Shown here: positions 32,967 to 42,400 of the stretch, in pieces
Layout: every line of letters begins with the position of its first letter
How positions within the stretch are numbered: position 1 is the stretch's first letter
DNA from: an uncultured Bacilli bacterium
GTDB lineage: Bacteria; Bacillota_I; Bacilli_A; RF39; UBA660
Length of the DNA stretch: 64,000 bases
Direction: 5' to 3'
Assembly: GCA_934098385.1 (NCBI GenBank)
Contig: CAKOOJ010000002.1
Location: 1 to 64,000 of the forward strand
The notes under the pieces: generated by a model
The model's input: only the letters and a program-made list of their open reading frames with translations
Database searches by the model: none
What the model was told of the DNA's origin: nothing
Program-made: the position numbers and the translations under genes

Positions 32967-33644
32967 TTAATAAATAAATTTAATATCATACTCTGATTTT
33001 AAATATTTCAAAAATGTATCTATTTTTTTATATATTTTTTCAAAATCATCATAAAAACACCACTCATGTGTAAACATGATTAAACATTTATTATTATTTT
33101 CTTTCATTGCTTTTTTTAAATCATTGATATTATTATTTTCTATTCTAATATTATCTTTGTAATATTTTACATTTTTACTTACATTATTATTCTTAAGTAA
33201 ATATATTTGCTTTTTTGGTAAAACACTTAATATTGTTTGATTCATTTTATAATTGTGTATTCTACATATTTTAGTTAAACGATTAGAGTAATTTTTTTTT
33301 ATACTTTTCTTCATTAAACAATAATAATTTTCTAAAGTTGATTTATCATTTAATTCATTGCTACTATCTATTCCATGAAAACTAAATTTAATCCATTTAT
33401 TCTTTTTAAAATCATTATAGTACTTTTTAGTTATATCATTTAGAGAAAAACTATAATCATAGTTGTAATAGAAACAATTAAGTGTAACAATTATTCCATA
33501 AGTATCATTTAATTTTTTTAAACACATAAATATTTTATTATCAAAAACACTTTTATAATTATTTCTACTTATGTCCTCAAGTGTTGTAATAAAATCATCT
33601 ATCGAAAAATGTATATTTATTTTTTTCTTTTTAATATTTGTCAT
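32967..33644 (-). CDS. Polysaccharide-deacetylase-like protein
   Basis: 225 residues. HFSIDDF (residues 12-18) resembles the TFDDG motif of carbohydrate esterase 4, FSFHGID the H(S/T)xxH-like metal region, and MFTHEWCFYDD the C-terminal motif. The fold is therefore probably a NodB-type barrel, but the exact zinc triad is not certain. An in-frame start 60 bases upstream lies inside the GtrII gene. The ATG at 33644 overlaps its stop as ATGA, typical of coupled translation, and was preferred although the Shine-Dalgarno is poor. Confidence 0.5.
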   Translation of the reverse strand: MTNIKKKKINIHFSIDDFITTLEDISRNNYKSVFDNKIFMCLKKLNDTYGIIVTLNCFYYNYDYSFSLNDITKKYYNDFKKNKWIKFSFHGIDSSNELNDKSTLENYYCLMKKSIKKNYSNRLTKICRIHNYKMNQTILSVLPKKQIYLLKNNNVSKNVKYYKDNIRIENNNINDLKKAMKENNNKCLIMFTHEWCFYDDFEKIYKKIDTFLKYLKSEYDIKFIY

Positions 33645-35146
33645 GATAATTTTACTATTACAACTCCATTTATCATTTTTATTGAGTTTTTTGTAGGAAA
33701 ACACGTCATAGTATTTATTTCTTTTTCCATTTCATTTTTTTCAATTATATTTTCATCAACAATATTTATTGGATATGCTAAGTAGTTATCAAAATACATT
33801 CTATAAGTATTATAATATGTTATACTAAAATTCCAAAACATGCCTACTGCATTATAATCAAAGTCGTTTCTTTTCATTGATAATGGTCCATTATTGATAT
33901 CTCCAAGAAATAAAACTGGAGTTACTCCCACCTCATAATTATCTATCTCTTCAATTCTCATTACAATTCTGTTCATTGTTGTTAAAGTATTATCGAATTC
34001 TAGTTGTTTTTTTAAATAAGATTGATTTGAATAAAGTATATTGCAACAAATAAATATTCCTATTAAAATAATTGTGCAGAAATATAATTTTTTATCAATT
34101 TTACTATTTGTTTTTATATTATTCAAACTGATAAATAGAATATAACCCAAATTAATTGCAAATACAGTAAGAGTATGCTCAAATCCCTTAGATATAAAAC
34201 AAATTATATTTAATGCAAATGGTAAAATAGCAAATAATATTATAATTAGCAATATGTTTTTTATATTTACTTTTTTTAATATGATTTTTATAATAGTTTG
34301 AATTATTGCTATAATTAATAATAAAATATTAGTAATTTTTATAATTGTTTTATGAAAAATTGGTGGATTTATAAAGTAATCAAAAAATCTTTTATAAGTT
34401 TCATTAAAAAAATATTTAATATTTTCTAAACTACCGTATTGTCCAACACCTACCATACCATTATAACTTTTTATTGCATCTAAATCCATAATTCTTAAAA
34501 TCAATTTATATAAAACACTGTACAATAATAGGCTTATTAATATGGATATGATTGTTACTATGCCGTCGTTTATTGTTTCTTTAGTATTTTTATTGTTTAT
34601 TAATTTATTTATTATAATTATTATTGATAATCCGATAGGTATTCCTATATAGCTTTGATATATTCCTGTGGCACAAACAAATGGTATTATAGATAAAAAT
34701 CTATATAATTTTTTTGTTTTAAATAAAATATATACTCCCAAAATATATAGTAAAATTGATAGGCAATACATATCTGTATAATTAATGTATGTTGCATTTA
34801 ATAGTGTAATTGTTGAGCATGTAGTGTATACACCTGAAATTAGGAAAGTACTTGCCTTATCTTTTAATTTTAATAAATCTACTGTTAAATAAACGCTTAG
34901 TGCTATAAACAATAAACTTAAGACACCAACAATTAGAGGAGAATAATATTTTCCACGAATCAAAATGTAAACTGGAATTAGAAACCTACCCAATTGTACA
35001 CTATCTCCATAATTTCCCCAATGCCAAACCCTCATAGAATCATGAGAAAAGTTTAGATTAAAGTAGCAGTATCCGTGTGCAATTATAATGAATATTAATG
35101 TTGAAATAAAACATGTTTTTAATATCTTTTTATCAATTTTTTTCAT
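33641..35146 (-). CDS. GtrII-like polytopic glycosyltransferase
   Basis: 501 residues, 10 or more helices. NLNFSHDSMRVWHWGNYGDSVQLGRFLIPV is the extracellular acidic loop after helix 1 (comparable to EDDLSY...SGRW in the gene at 3401-4933). The C-terminal end NSIKMINGVVIVKL matches its paralogue. It likely uses a polyprenyl-phosphate sugar outside the membrane. The ATG at 35146 follows AAAAAGG; an upstream in-frame codon was rejected because it lies within the GmhA gene end. Confidence 0.7.
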   Translation of the reverse strand: MKKIDKKILKTCFISTLIFIIIAHGYCYFNLNFSHDSMRVWHWGNYGDSVQLGRFLIPVYILIRGKYYSPLIVGVLSLLFIALSVYLTVDLLKLKDKASTFLISGVYTTCSTITLLNATYINYTDMYCLSILLYILGVYILFKTKKLYRFLSIIPFVCATGIYQSYIGIPIGLSIIIIINKLINNKNTKETINDGIVTIISILISLLLYSVLYKLILRIMDLDAIKSYNGMVGVGQYGSLENIKYFFNETYKRFFDYFINPPIFHKTIIKITNILLLIIAIIQTIIKIILKKVNIKNILLIIILFAILPFALNIICFISKGFEHTLTVFAINLGYILFISLNNIKTNSKIDKKLYFCTIILIGIFICCNILYSNQSYLKKQLEFDNTLTTMNRIVMRIEEIDNYEVGVTPVLFLGDINNGPLSMKRNDFDYNAVGMFWNFSITYYNTYRMYFDNYLAYPINIVDENIIEKNEMEKEINTMTCFPTKNSIKMINGVVIVKLS

Positions 35147-35159
35147 ATTATACCTTTTT

Positions 35160-35765
35160 CTAATGTTTATCATTAATATTATTGCCTGTTATTTCATTTT
35201 TTGTTAGATAATTATAGAATATTTTCATCATCATATGATCAAATGTCATGTGTACATCTTCTGCAATTTGCATATCCATTTCATCCACATGCATTTTATA
35301 ATCTGCTAACTCTTTCAATTTACCACCAGAGTATCCTGTTATCCCAATAACTTTAGCTCCACATTCTTTAGCGTATTCAGCTGCATTTAATACATTTTTA
35401 GAGTTTCCACTACCTGATATTCCTATAAATAAATCTTTTTTTGTAATATTATTTATTAATGGAAATCTAAACACTTCTTCATATCCTATATCATTTGCTA
35501 CTGCCATCATTGTTGAAACATTATCATTTAAACAATAAAACTTAAATTTCTTGTCAGTATATTCGCTTATACCTTTGTTAAAATCATTTTGCATATGACT
35601 TGCAGTTGATGCTGAGCCACCATTTCCGCATACATATATAGTTCCTCCATTGTTATAAGTATCTAATAAAACATTCATAGCTTCATTTATCTCATCTAAA
35701 TTTAATCTATTAATAACATCAATTTCTCTTTCATAATATTCTTTTATTGCTTTTTTAAAATCCAT
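35160..35765 (-). CDS. gmhA: Sedoheptulose-7-phosphate isomerase, GmhA-like SIS protein
   Basis: 201 residues. The SIS domain has CGNGGSASTASHMQND (about 44-59) and GISGSGNSKNVLNAAEYAKE, as in phosphoheptose isomerases; His and acidic residues needed for zinc are present (EDVHMTFDHMMM). It converts sedoheptulose 7-phosphate to D-glycero-D-manno-heptose 7-phosphate, the first step of the heptose route completed by the next three genes. The AGGAG site is 7 bases before ATG. Confidence 0.85.
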   Translation of the reverse strand: MDFKKAIKEYYEREIDVINRLNLDEINEAMNVLLDTYNNGGTIYVCGNGGSASTASHMQNDFNKGISEYTDKKFKFYCLNDNVSTMMAVANDIGYEEVFRFPLINNITKKDLFIGISGSGNSKNVLNAAEYAKECGAKVIGITGYSGGKLKELADYKMHVDEMDMQIAEDVHMTFDHMMMKIFYNYLTKNEITGNNINDKH

Positions 35766-35773
35766 TTTTTCTC

Positions 35774-37075
35774 CTACTTTCTTAATATTTTTTTTACAGC
35801 AGCGTAAATATCATTTTCTATAAAATCTGCTGTTACGTCATACTTTTTATCTTCTCCAGCTTGACCGGTTTTCACTAATATTGTTTTTATTCCTGCGTTT
35901 ATTCCAGTTTTGACATCTAATGTCGAATCACCAATTATATAAGATTCATTAAAATCTATGTTGAAATCTTTTTTTGCTTTTTCTAACAATCCTATTTTTG
36001 GCTTTCTGCAATCACAATCAATTTTTAGTTCTTTGATTTCTCCTTCAAACCCTTTATCTGGATGATGTGGACAATAGTATATTCTATCAATATATGCTCC
36101 ATTTTGACCTAACAATACTTCTAATTTTTTATGTATCTTGTCTAAATTTTCTACTGTACTTTCTCCTCTTGCAATTATTGGTTGATTTGTGACAATAATA
36201 CATAAATAACCACTGTTATTTATTTCTTTTATAGCTTCTGCAGCATTAGGAATAAGTTCCACTTGTTCTTTTTTATTTAAAAATGGTATATATTTTATTA
36301 TTGTTCCGTCTCTATCCAAAAATATTGCTTTTTGCAAATGTTTTAAATTTTTTTGTTCACATATTCCTTTTTCATAATCTTCCTTTACAAGATTATATCT
36401 TTCTGGTGTACCTGTATCTTTAGCATATTCACTTGATATATATGAGTAAACTCTATTAGTTTCTATTAAAGGTCTTATTAAATCTTTTTCATAATCATAT
36501 TTTTTAGGCTCTTTTAATAATTTTAATACATCTTTATTAAATATCATTATTCCCGCATTTACAATATTTCTATAATCGTAATTACTTCTATCATTTGTTT
36601 TATAATCAATTTTTTTTACAATACTTTTTTCTTCAATAACAATATCACTGTCATAAGGATGTGCATTCGGATGCGTAAATAAAGTAATTACGGCATTTTT
36701 GTCTCTATGAAACTTTATCATTCTTTCAAAATCAATATTTATAAATACATCGGCTAATAAGAATATGAAGTCATCATTTATATTTTCTTTTAAATAATAT
36801 AATGCTCCAGCTGTACCTAAAAGCTTATTTGGATCTTCTCTATAATAAGAAATGTTTACTCCAAACCTTGCTCCATCTTTAAAATATTCTTCTATGACAT
36901 TTCCAAGGTGTCCTATCACTAAAACAATATCCGTTATACCGTATTCTTTTAAATTGTTTATTTGATGTTCTAGTATAGGTTTATCATCAATTTTTATCAT
37001 GGGTTTAGGAATTAAATCCTTTGTAATAGAAGTTAATCTAGTCCCCCTACCTCCTGCTTGAATTACAGCTTTCAT
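35774..37075 (-). CDS. Fused heptose-1-phosphate guanylyltransferase (HddC) and heptose bisphosphate phosphatase (GmhB)
   Basis: 433 residues. Residues 1 to about 235 are a nucleotidyltransferase: AGGRGTRLTSITKDLIPKPM (7-26), LLADVFINID. Residues about 248-433 are an HAD phosphatase of the histidinol-phosphatase/GmhB type: FLDRDGTI (DRDGT at 254-258), VTNQPIIARG, and the zinc loop CPHHPD...CDCRKP. Together these do the last two steps to GDP-D-glycero-alpha-D-manno-heptose. The usual order has two separate genes; here one chain does both. The start overlaps the epimerase stop (TAATG). Confidence 0.85.
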   Translation of the reverse strand: MKAVIQAGGRGTRLTSITKDLIPKPMIKIDDKPILEHQINNLKEYGITDIVLVIGHLGNVIEEYFKDGARFGVNISYYREDPNKLLGTAGALYYLKENINDDFIFLLADVFINIDFERMIKFHRDKNAVITLFTHPNAHPYDSDIVIEEKSIVKKIDYKTNDRSNYDYRNIVNAGIMIFNKDVLKLLKEPKKYDYEKDLIRPLIETNRVYSYISSEYAKDTGTPERYNLVKEDYEKGICEQKNLKHLQKAIFLDRDGTIIKYIPFLNKKEQVELIPNAAEAIKEINNSGYLCIIVTNQPIIARGESTVENLDKIHKKLEVLLGQNGAYIDRIYYCPHHPDKGFEGEIKELKIDCDCRKPKIGLLEKAKKDFNIDFNESYIIGDSTLDVKTGINAGIKTILVKTGQAGEDKKYDVTADFIENDIYAAVKKILRK

Positions 37076-38013
37076 TAATCTTTAATACTCCTAACAGTAT
37101 CTCTTACAGCTTCATCAGAAGTATGTGATGCTTTCCATCCAGCTTTATGAATTTTTTCTAAATTGAAATTGAATTTTGGAACATCACCTTTCCATCCAAT
37201 ATTTCCACCTGTAAATTTGTATTCTACGTCTTTATATCCTAATTCTTCACATACAATATTTGCTATTGTTAATACTGATGTAGATGTTTCATCACCTGCA
37301 TTATATATTTCTATACCTTTTTTTATATCTTTTGTTAACATCATTATTGCATCTATTAAATCTAACACATAAACATAAGGCTTTTGTTGAGTTCCATCTC
37401 CTAATATTTCTAATTCTTTTGGATTTCTTTCAAGTTTCTTTTTGAAATCAAAAATTACTCCATGTGTTAAATGTGGTCCTATTACATTTGGAAATCTAAA
37501 CATTACTACATTTAGATCATTCATATGTGTATATGAAGATATTAAAGCTTCAGAAGCAAATTTTGCACCTCCATAATAAGATATAGGCTTTAAATCCCCT
37601 AAATCTTCTTTTAAAGGAATACCCATTTTGTCTCCATAAATAGCACTTGTAGATGAGAAAAATAAATTTTTAATATCTTTTCTTCTCATTAACTCTAAGA
37701 CACTTCTAGTTGTCATAAATGTGTCTCTAAAATCTACATCTGGATTTTGACCTCCTTTTTGTATATCAGAATTTGCTGCCAAATGATATATCGTCTCAAT
37801 ATTATAATCATTTAATTTTTCACAAAAATTTTCTGTTTCATCTATATTACACTCTATTATTTCTAAATTTTTGTTTTCTAGTACACTTGCTAAATTTTCT
37901 TTCTTTCCAAGTGTATAATTATCTACAACAATTACTTCATTTCCTTCCTTTAATAATCTTTCAACTAAATGTGAGCCAATAAATCCAGCTCCTCCTGTAA
38001 CTAAAACTTTCAT
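37075..38013 (-). CDS. NAD-dependent sugar epimerase/dehydratase (extended SDR)
   Basis: 312 residues. GGAGFIGSHL (7-16) is the NAD loop; FFSSTSAIYGD and SYYGGAKFASE supply the Ser/Tyr/Lys triad. The rest matches GalE/WcaG-type enzymes with a sugar-binding C-terminus (GDGTQQKPYVYVLDLIDA). Placed inside the heptose genes, it may epimerise or otherwise change GDP-heptose, or be a UDP-sugar 4-epimerase. An AGGAGGAG site supports the start. Confidence 0.8.
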   Translation of the reverse strand: MKVLVTGGAGFIGSHLVERLLKEGNEVIVVDNYTLGKKENLASVLENKNLEIIECNIDETENFCEKLNDYNIETIYHLAANSDIQKGGQNPDVDFRDTFMTTRSVLELMRRKDIKNLFFSSTSAIYGDKMGIPLKEDLGDLKPISYYGGAKFASEALISSYTHMNDLNVVMFRFPNVIGPHLTHGVIFDFKKKLERNPKELEILGDGTQQKPYVYVLDLIDAIMMLTKDIKKGIEIYNAGDETSTSVLTIANIVCEELGYKDVEYKFTGGNIGWKGDVPKFNFNLEKIHKAGWKASHTSDEAVRDTVRSIKD

Positions 38014-38025
38014 TCTACTCTCCTC

Positions 38026-39003
38026 CTAATTTACAAATATTACAGTTGTTCCTTGATGATCAAATTTGAATTCCATTTCTGGTAAATCTGACATTTGTTT
38101 TCTAAATTCTTCTTGATTTTTTTCTGGTACATAAAATAAGAAAAAACCACTTCCACCAGCACCAAGTAATTTGCCACCTGTTGCTCCCGCTTTAATACCT
38201 CTATCATACCATTCATCAAATTGTGGATTGCTTATTCCAGAGGCTAAAGTTTTTTTTATTTTCCAATTTTCGTCTAATATTTTTCCTACATAATCAATGT
38301 TATCATGTTCTAATTCTCTTTTTAAATCGTAAGTCATTTCCATTATTTTCTTTTGACCTAGTTCTTTATCTTTTGCAGAAACAATATTTTTTGACTGTTC
38401 TTCTAAAATTTCTGAAGCTTTATGTTCACCACCTACATATATCATTATAAGGTTCTTTTCTAGTTGTTTGTATGCTTCATGTCCCATTAAAACTGGTTCA
38501 ACATCAACTGAGCCATCTTTATTGAATTGATAGAAATTTAATCCACCAAATGCAGCTGCATATTGATCTTGTTTTCCATTTGTAGTGTGTACAACATTAT
38601 TTTCTATATCGCAGGCATATGCTGCAACATCTTCTTTTGAAATATATTCTCTTTTATGACATTTCAAATTTTTTAATAGCCCTACTGTAAATGAACTAGA
38701 AGATCCTAAACCTGTTCCTTGGGGAACATCAGCAATTGATGTAATTTCTAATCCTTCTAATTTTTCTTTTTTTAAACATTCTCTAAAAATGTTGTGCTCT
38801 ATTTCATTTATATTTTTTACTGTTTCTGTTTTAGAATATTTAAGAACGGTTGTTTTTTTATCAAATGATGGATGAGAAGTTATATACATGTACTTGTTTA
38901 TTGTTGTACTCAATACACATCCTCCATGTTTTTCATAAAATGATTTTATATCACTTCCACCACCACATAAACTTATCCTAAATGGAGTTCTTGTAATTAT
39001 CAT
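38026..39003 (-). CDS. hddA: D-glycero-D-manno-heptose 7-phosphate kinase, HddA-like GHMP kinase
   Basis: 325 residues. RTPFRISLCGGGSDIKSFYEKHGG at the N-terminus and DVPQGTGLGSSSSFTVGLL (ATP loop, about 92-110) are signatures of the HddA/FKP-type GHMP kinases; GGKLLGAGGSGFFLFY is motif 3. It phosphorylates D-glycero-D-manno-heptose 7-phosphate at C1. With GmhA and the HddC-GmhB fusion it completes the GDP-heptose pathway known from S-layer and capsule glycans. It is the first gene after promoter 39032-39060. Confidence 0.85.
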   Translation of the reverse strand: MIITRTPFRISLCGGGSDIKSFYEKHGGCVLSTTINKYMYITSHPSFDKKTTVLKYSKTETVKNINEIEHNIFRECLKKEKLEGLEITSIADVPQGTGLGSSSSFTVGLLKNLKCHKREYISKEDVAAYACDIENNVVHTTNGKQDQYAAAFGGLNFYQFNKDGSVDVEPVLMGHEAYKQLEKNLIMIYVGGEHKASEILEEQSKNIVSAKDKELGQKKIMEMTYDLKRELEHDNIDYVGKILDENWKIKKTLASGISNPQFDEWYDRGIKAGATGGKLLGAGGSGFFLFYVPEKNQEEFRKQMSDLPEMEFKFDHQGTTVIFVN

Positions 39004-39031
39004 TTAACACCAACTTTCTTTTTCTATGTAT

Positions 39032-39060
39032 ATAATATCAAATTTCGACATTTTTTTAAA
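39032..39060 (-). promoter_or_regulatory. Promoter of the heptose/acyltransferase unit
   Basis: Minus strand TTTAAA, 17-base spacer, TATTAT, about 30 bases before the HddA start. Confidence 0.45.
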
Positions 39061-39061
39061 T

Positions 39062-39092
39062 AAAAAAGAAAGATTTTTCTTGTCTTTCTTTA
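39062..39092 (-). terminator. Terminator of the ABC-exporter unit
   Basis: On the minus strand AAAGAAAGA-CAAGAAAAA-TCTTTCTTT runs into TTTATTT. It lies 23 bases after the UbiA-family stop. Confidence 0.7.
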
Positions 39093-39114
39093 AATTTACC
39101 AAATTTTTTATATA

Positions 39115-39978
39115 TTATATATAAATAATGACCATCATAACAATAATATATGTTAAAATTAATGAAATCAATAATTTATCATTTAATATTACTTCAATTG
39201 GATCTCCATCTGAATCTCCTTCAATTATTAAACTATATTTTTGAAATATCATCATTACTAATGGTATTGTTAATATTAAATAATTTGATGATATATTTAA
39301 TTTAGTCAAAGGATCTACACACCATAGTGAATAACTTATTATTGATAATCCTAAAGAAACATACATATTTTTATCTAAAAATTCTTTGTTGTAATATTTT
39401 AATACTTTTCTAGTGTTGTTATGTTTCATTTCATTTCTTCTTTTTCCAAATCCTAAGTAAAATGAACCAAACATTATCATTAAATATAACCAAGAAGATA
39501 TTTCGATATTTGATGCTATTCCTCCATAGTATACTCTTAATACAAAACCTGATACTAATATTGCTACATCTATAATGGGAATATGTTTTAGTTTTTTTGA
39601 ATATAAAATATTTAATATTAAGTACAATAATGGTATTAGAATAATAAATATATTAGTTGTTTTATTATATATATATATTATTAATGATATGGATAATATC
39701 ATTAATAATATTAGTACTAATATTGCATTTTTAATAGAAACCTTTCCACTAGCTAGTGGTCTATTTTTCTTTTTTGGATGGTTTCTGTCTGCTTCTATAT
39801 CATTAATATCATTTATTATATATACAATAGAAGATATAAAAGAAAATATTATAAAAGAAATTAAAACAGAAGATATTTTATTCAAGTTAAATATACTTTT
39901 GCCAAAGAATAATGGTAATAGAACTAATCCGTTTTTTAACCAATGTTTAATTCTTAATAATTTTAAATAATTTTTCAT
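39115..39978 (-). CDS. Decaprenyl-phosphate phosphoribosyltransferase homologue (UbiA family)
   Basis: 287 residues, about 8-9 helices. IKHWLKNGLVLLPLFFG and NDINDIEADRNHPKKKNRPLASG (Asp-rich motif from residue 56) match DPPR synthase, which transfers 5-phosphoribose from PRPP to polyprenyl phosphate. The presence of the DRxHPxKxxRP motif separates it from quinone prenyltransferases. It suggests a lipid-linked ribose or arabinose for the polysaccharide. No Shine-Dalgarno is seen before the ATG, and 30 bases separate it from the upstream gene. The last gene of the unit. Confidence 0.8.
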   Translation of the reverse strand: MKNYLKLLRIKHWLKNGLVLLPLFFGKSIFNLNKISSVLISFIIFSFISSIVYIINDINDIEADRNHPKKKNRPLASGKVSIKNAILVLILLMILSISLIIYIYNKTTNIFIILIPLLYLILNILYSKKLKHIPIIDVAILVSGFVLRVYYGGIASNIEISSWLYLMIMFGSFYLGFGKRRNEMKHNNTRKVLKYYNKEFLDKNMYVSLGLSIISYSLWCVDPLTKLNISSNYLILTIPLVMMIFQKYSLIIEGDSDGDPIEVILNDKLLISLILTYIIVMMVIIYI

Positions 39979-40008
39979 ATTTTAAGTATAATACATTATT
40001 ATAATATA

Positions 40009-41286
40009 TTATGTCTCTCTTTCCTTTAATTTTTCTGCTAATTCTTTTGCTTTTAACATAGAATCTTCCATAGAATTATAAATCCAAGCTCCATATCTAC
40101 CTACCGTATATATATTGTTATTTGATAATTTTTCTTTTAATTTATCTATTTCTTTTGTTGTTTCAGTATTGATATGTACATAAGCAGGATCCATAATTAT
40201 AGAAACATATTCTTCTAATTCTGTGTTTTCATCAATAATATTTAGTTTTAATAAATTATCTAAAGTTAATTTTAATTGTTTATCAATTTCTTCTTTTGTA
40301 ATATTTTCTTTTTTATTATATCCAATTTCAATATACATACTTAATTTTTCTTGTCCTAAAATATTATTATAAAAACCGCATCTATAAAAATTAATATTCT
40401 TATCAGGTATGTATAACCAATGTTCTTTTGTAAACTTTTCGGATTTTTTATTAAAACCTAAATTAAATACTAATACTTTATTATAAGATAATTTTTTTTG
40501 TAATTCGTTATAATTGTTAAATAATAACAAAAATTTATTTAATGGTATAGTATTAATTATATATTCATATTCAACTTTATTTCCGTTTGATAAATATGCT
40601 ATTCTATTATCTTCGTCTATTTTTGTTATTGAAGTGTTTAATAATACTTTATTTTTATCTAATTCTTCATATAAAATATTTATAAAGCTTCCTGCACCAT
40701 TTTTTGGATATAAAAACGTATTATTATATGAATTTACTTTGTGTTCTTTCATATTATTAATTATATCTTTGATGTTTGCATATGGGAAGAATCTTCCCAT
40801 AGCATCAACGTCTAATTCTTTTAAGTCTACTGCATATAATTTTTCATTATATGGTTTTAAAAATTTTTCTGTTATTGATTTACCAAATTTTCCATAAAGC
40901 ATGTCTAAAAAATTATCATATTTATCTTTTTCTTTTTTATTGAATAAATCATACAAACAATCTATAAATTCTTCTTTATCTAGTTCATGGATGTTTGTTT
41001 GAAATGGAAAATCAATTATTTTATCTTTATAAATAATTTTTGTACATTTTTCGTTATATATAATGTCATCTTTTGATACTTTACTTAAAAATTTATTTTT
41101 AAATTCTTCTGTATTGAAATGGAAAAAATGTCCTGCATAATCCCATATAAAGTCACCTTTTTTTATTGTTCTACAGTATCCACCTACTTCATTTTCTTTT
41201 TCAATTATTAAATAATTATCTTTTATATAATTTGCAAATGTTAATCCAGAAATTCCTGCACCAATTATTAAATATTTAGTTTTCAT
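40009..41286 (-). CDS. FAD-dependent UDP-galactopyranose-mutase-like protein
   Basis: 425 residues. IIGAGISGL (7-15) plus VGGYCRT is the FAD-binding N-terminus, AGHFFHF and YNEKLYA are typical of the UDP-galactopyranose mutase/protoporphyrinogen-oxidase-like group used in glycan loci, and the C-terminus ends in the expected TVGRYGAWIYNSMEDSM flavin segment. It may form a furanose nucleotide sugar. Start ATG 41286 follows a perfect GGAGGT located inside the end of wecB; a TTG 12 bases upstream was rejected. Confidence 0.75.
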   Translation of the reverse strand: MKTKYLIIGAGISGLTFANYIKDNYLIIEKENEVGGYCRTIKKGDFIWDYAGHFFHFNTEEFKNKFLSKVSKDDIIYNEKCTKIIYKDKIIDFPFQTNIHELDKEEFIDCLYDLFNKKEKDKYDNFLDMLYGKFGKSITEKFLKPYNEKLYAVDLKELDVDAMGRFFPYANIKDIINNMKEHKVNSYNNTFLYPKNGAGSFINILYEELDKNKVLLNTSITKIDEDNRIAYLSNGNKVEYEYIINTIPLNKFLLLFNNYNELQKKLSYNKVLVFNLGFNKKSEKFTKEHWLYIPDKNINFYRCGFYNNILGQEKLSMYIEIGYNKKENITKEEIDKQLKLTLDNLLKLNIIDENTELEEYVSIIMDPAYVHINTETTKEIDKLKEKLSNNNIYTVGRYGAWIYNSMEDSMLKAKELAEKLKERET

Positions 41287-42400
41287 ATGTACCTCCAAAT
41301 TTTAATATTATTGCATCTACAATTTTTTTACTTGCTGTTCCATCTCCATATGGATTTGAAGCATAACTCATCTTGTTGTATTCTTCTTTATTTGTTAAGA
41401 GTTTTTTTGCTTCTTTATATATTGTTTCTTCATCTGTTCCAACAAGTTTTAGTGTTCCGGCATCTATTCCTTCTGGTCTTTCAGTAGTATCTCTTAAAAC
41501 TAGTACTGGTTTTCCTAGAGATGGTGCTTCTTCTTGTATTCCACCACTGTCTGTCATTATCATATAACTTTTATTTTGAAAGTTATGGAAATCAAAAACT
41601 TCTAATGGTTCTATTAATTTTATTTTATTTGTATTTCCAAATATTTCTTTTGCTATTTCTCTTACTTTAGGATTTTTATGAATGGGATATATTACTTTTA
41701 CATCTTCAAATTCATCTGTTATTCTTTTAATTGCTCTAAAGATATTTCTCATTGGTTCTCCTAAATTTTCTCTTCTATGAGCGGTTAAGAGTATCATTCT
41801 TTCATTATCTTTTATCCAATTTAACTCTTTGTGTTTATAATTTTTATCAACGGTTTTTGACATAGCATCTATAGCAGTATTTCCTGTAATATATATTTTA
41901 TTTTCATCTATGTTTTGTTTAAGCAAATTATCTTTACTTAATTTTGTTGGCGCAAAATACATATCTGTCATACAATCAACCATTTGTCTATTCATTTCTT
42001 CTGGAAAAGGTGAATATTTGTCATACGTTCTTAATCCAGCTTCTACATGACCAATTGCAACTTGATTATAAAATGCTGCTAGGGCTCCAGCAAAAGTTGT
42101 TGTTGTATCTCCATGTACTAAAACTATATCAGGTTTAACTTCTTTTATTATATTTTCTAAACCTGTTAATACTCTAGATGTTATATCACTTAAGGTTTGG
42201 CCTTGTTTCATAATATCTAAATCATAATTTGGTTTTATATCAAATGTTTCTAATACTTGGTCTAACATTTCCCTATGCTGTGCAGTTACACAAACAATAC
42301 TTTCGATTTCTTTTCTACTTTCCAATTCTTTTACTAGTGGTGCCATTTTGATGGCTTCTGGTCTAGTACCAAATATACTCATTACTTTTATCTTTTTCAT
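41276..42400 (-). CDS. wecB: UDP-N-acetylglucosamine 2-epimerase
   Basis: 374 residues. FGTRPEAIKMAPLV, HGDTTTTFAGALAAF, HVEAGLRT and PFPEEMNRQMVD follow in order, and the C-terminal DSGGIQEEAPSLGKPVLVLR is the UDP-binding segment. It interconverts UDP-GlcNAc and UDP-ManNAc. ManNAc is the sugar added by many WecG/TagA enzymes, so it may feed the WecG domain at 7229-10471. It overlaps the preceding gene by 4 bases (ATGA). Confidence 0.95.
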   Translation of the reverse strand: MKKIKVMSIFGTRPEAIKMAPLVKELESRKEIESIVCVTAQHREMLDQVLETFDIKPNYDLDIMKQGQTLSDITSRVLTGLENIIKEVKPDIVLVHGDTTTTFAGALAAFYNQVAIGHVEAGLRTYDKYSPFPEEMNRQMVDCMTDMYFAPTKLSKDNLLKQNIDENKIYITGNTAIDAMSKTVDKNYKHKELNWIKDNERMILLTAHRRENLGEPMRNIFRAIKRITDEFEDVKVIYPIHKNPKVREIAKEIFGNTNKIKLIEPLEVFDFHNFQNKSYMIMTDSGGIQEEAPSLGKPVLVLRDTTERPEGIDAGTLKLVGTDEETIYKEAKKLLTNKEEYNKMSYASNPYGDGTASKKIVDAIILKFGGTYEN

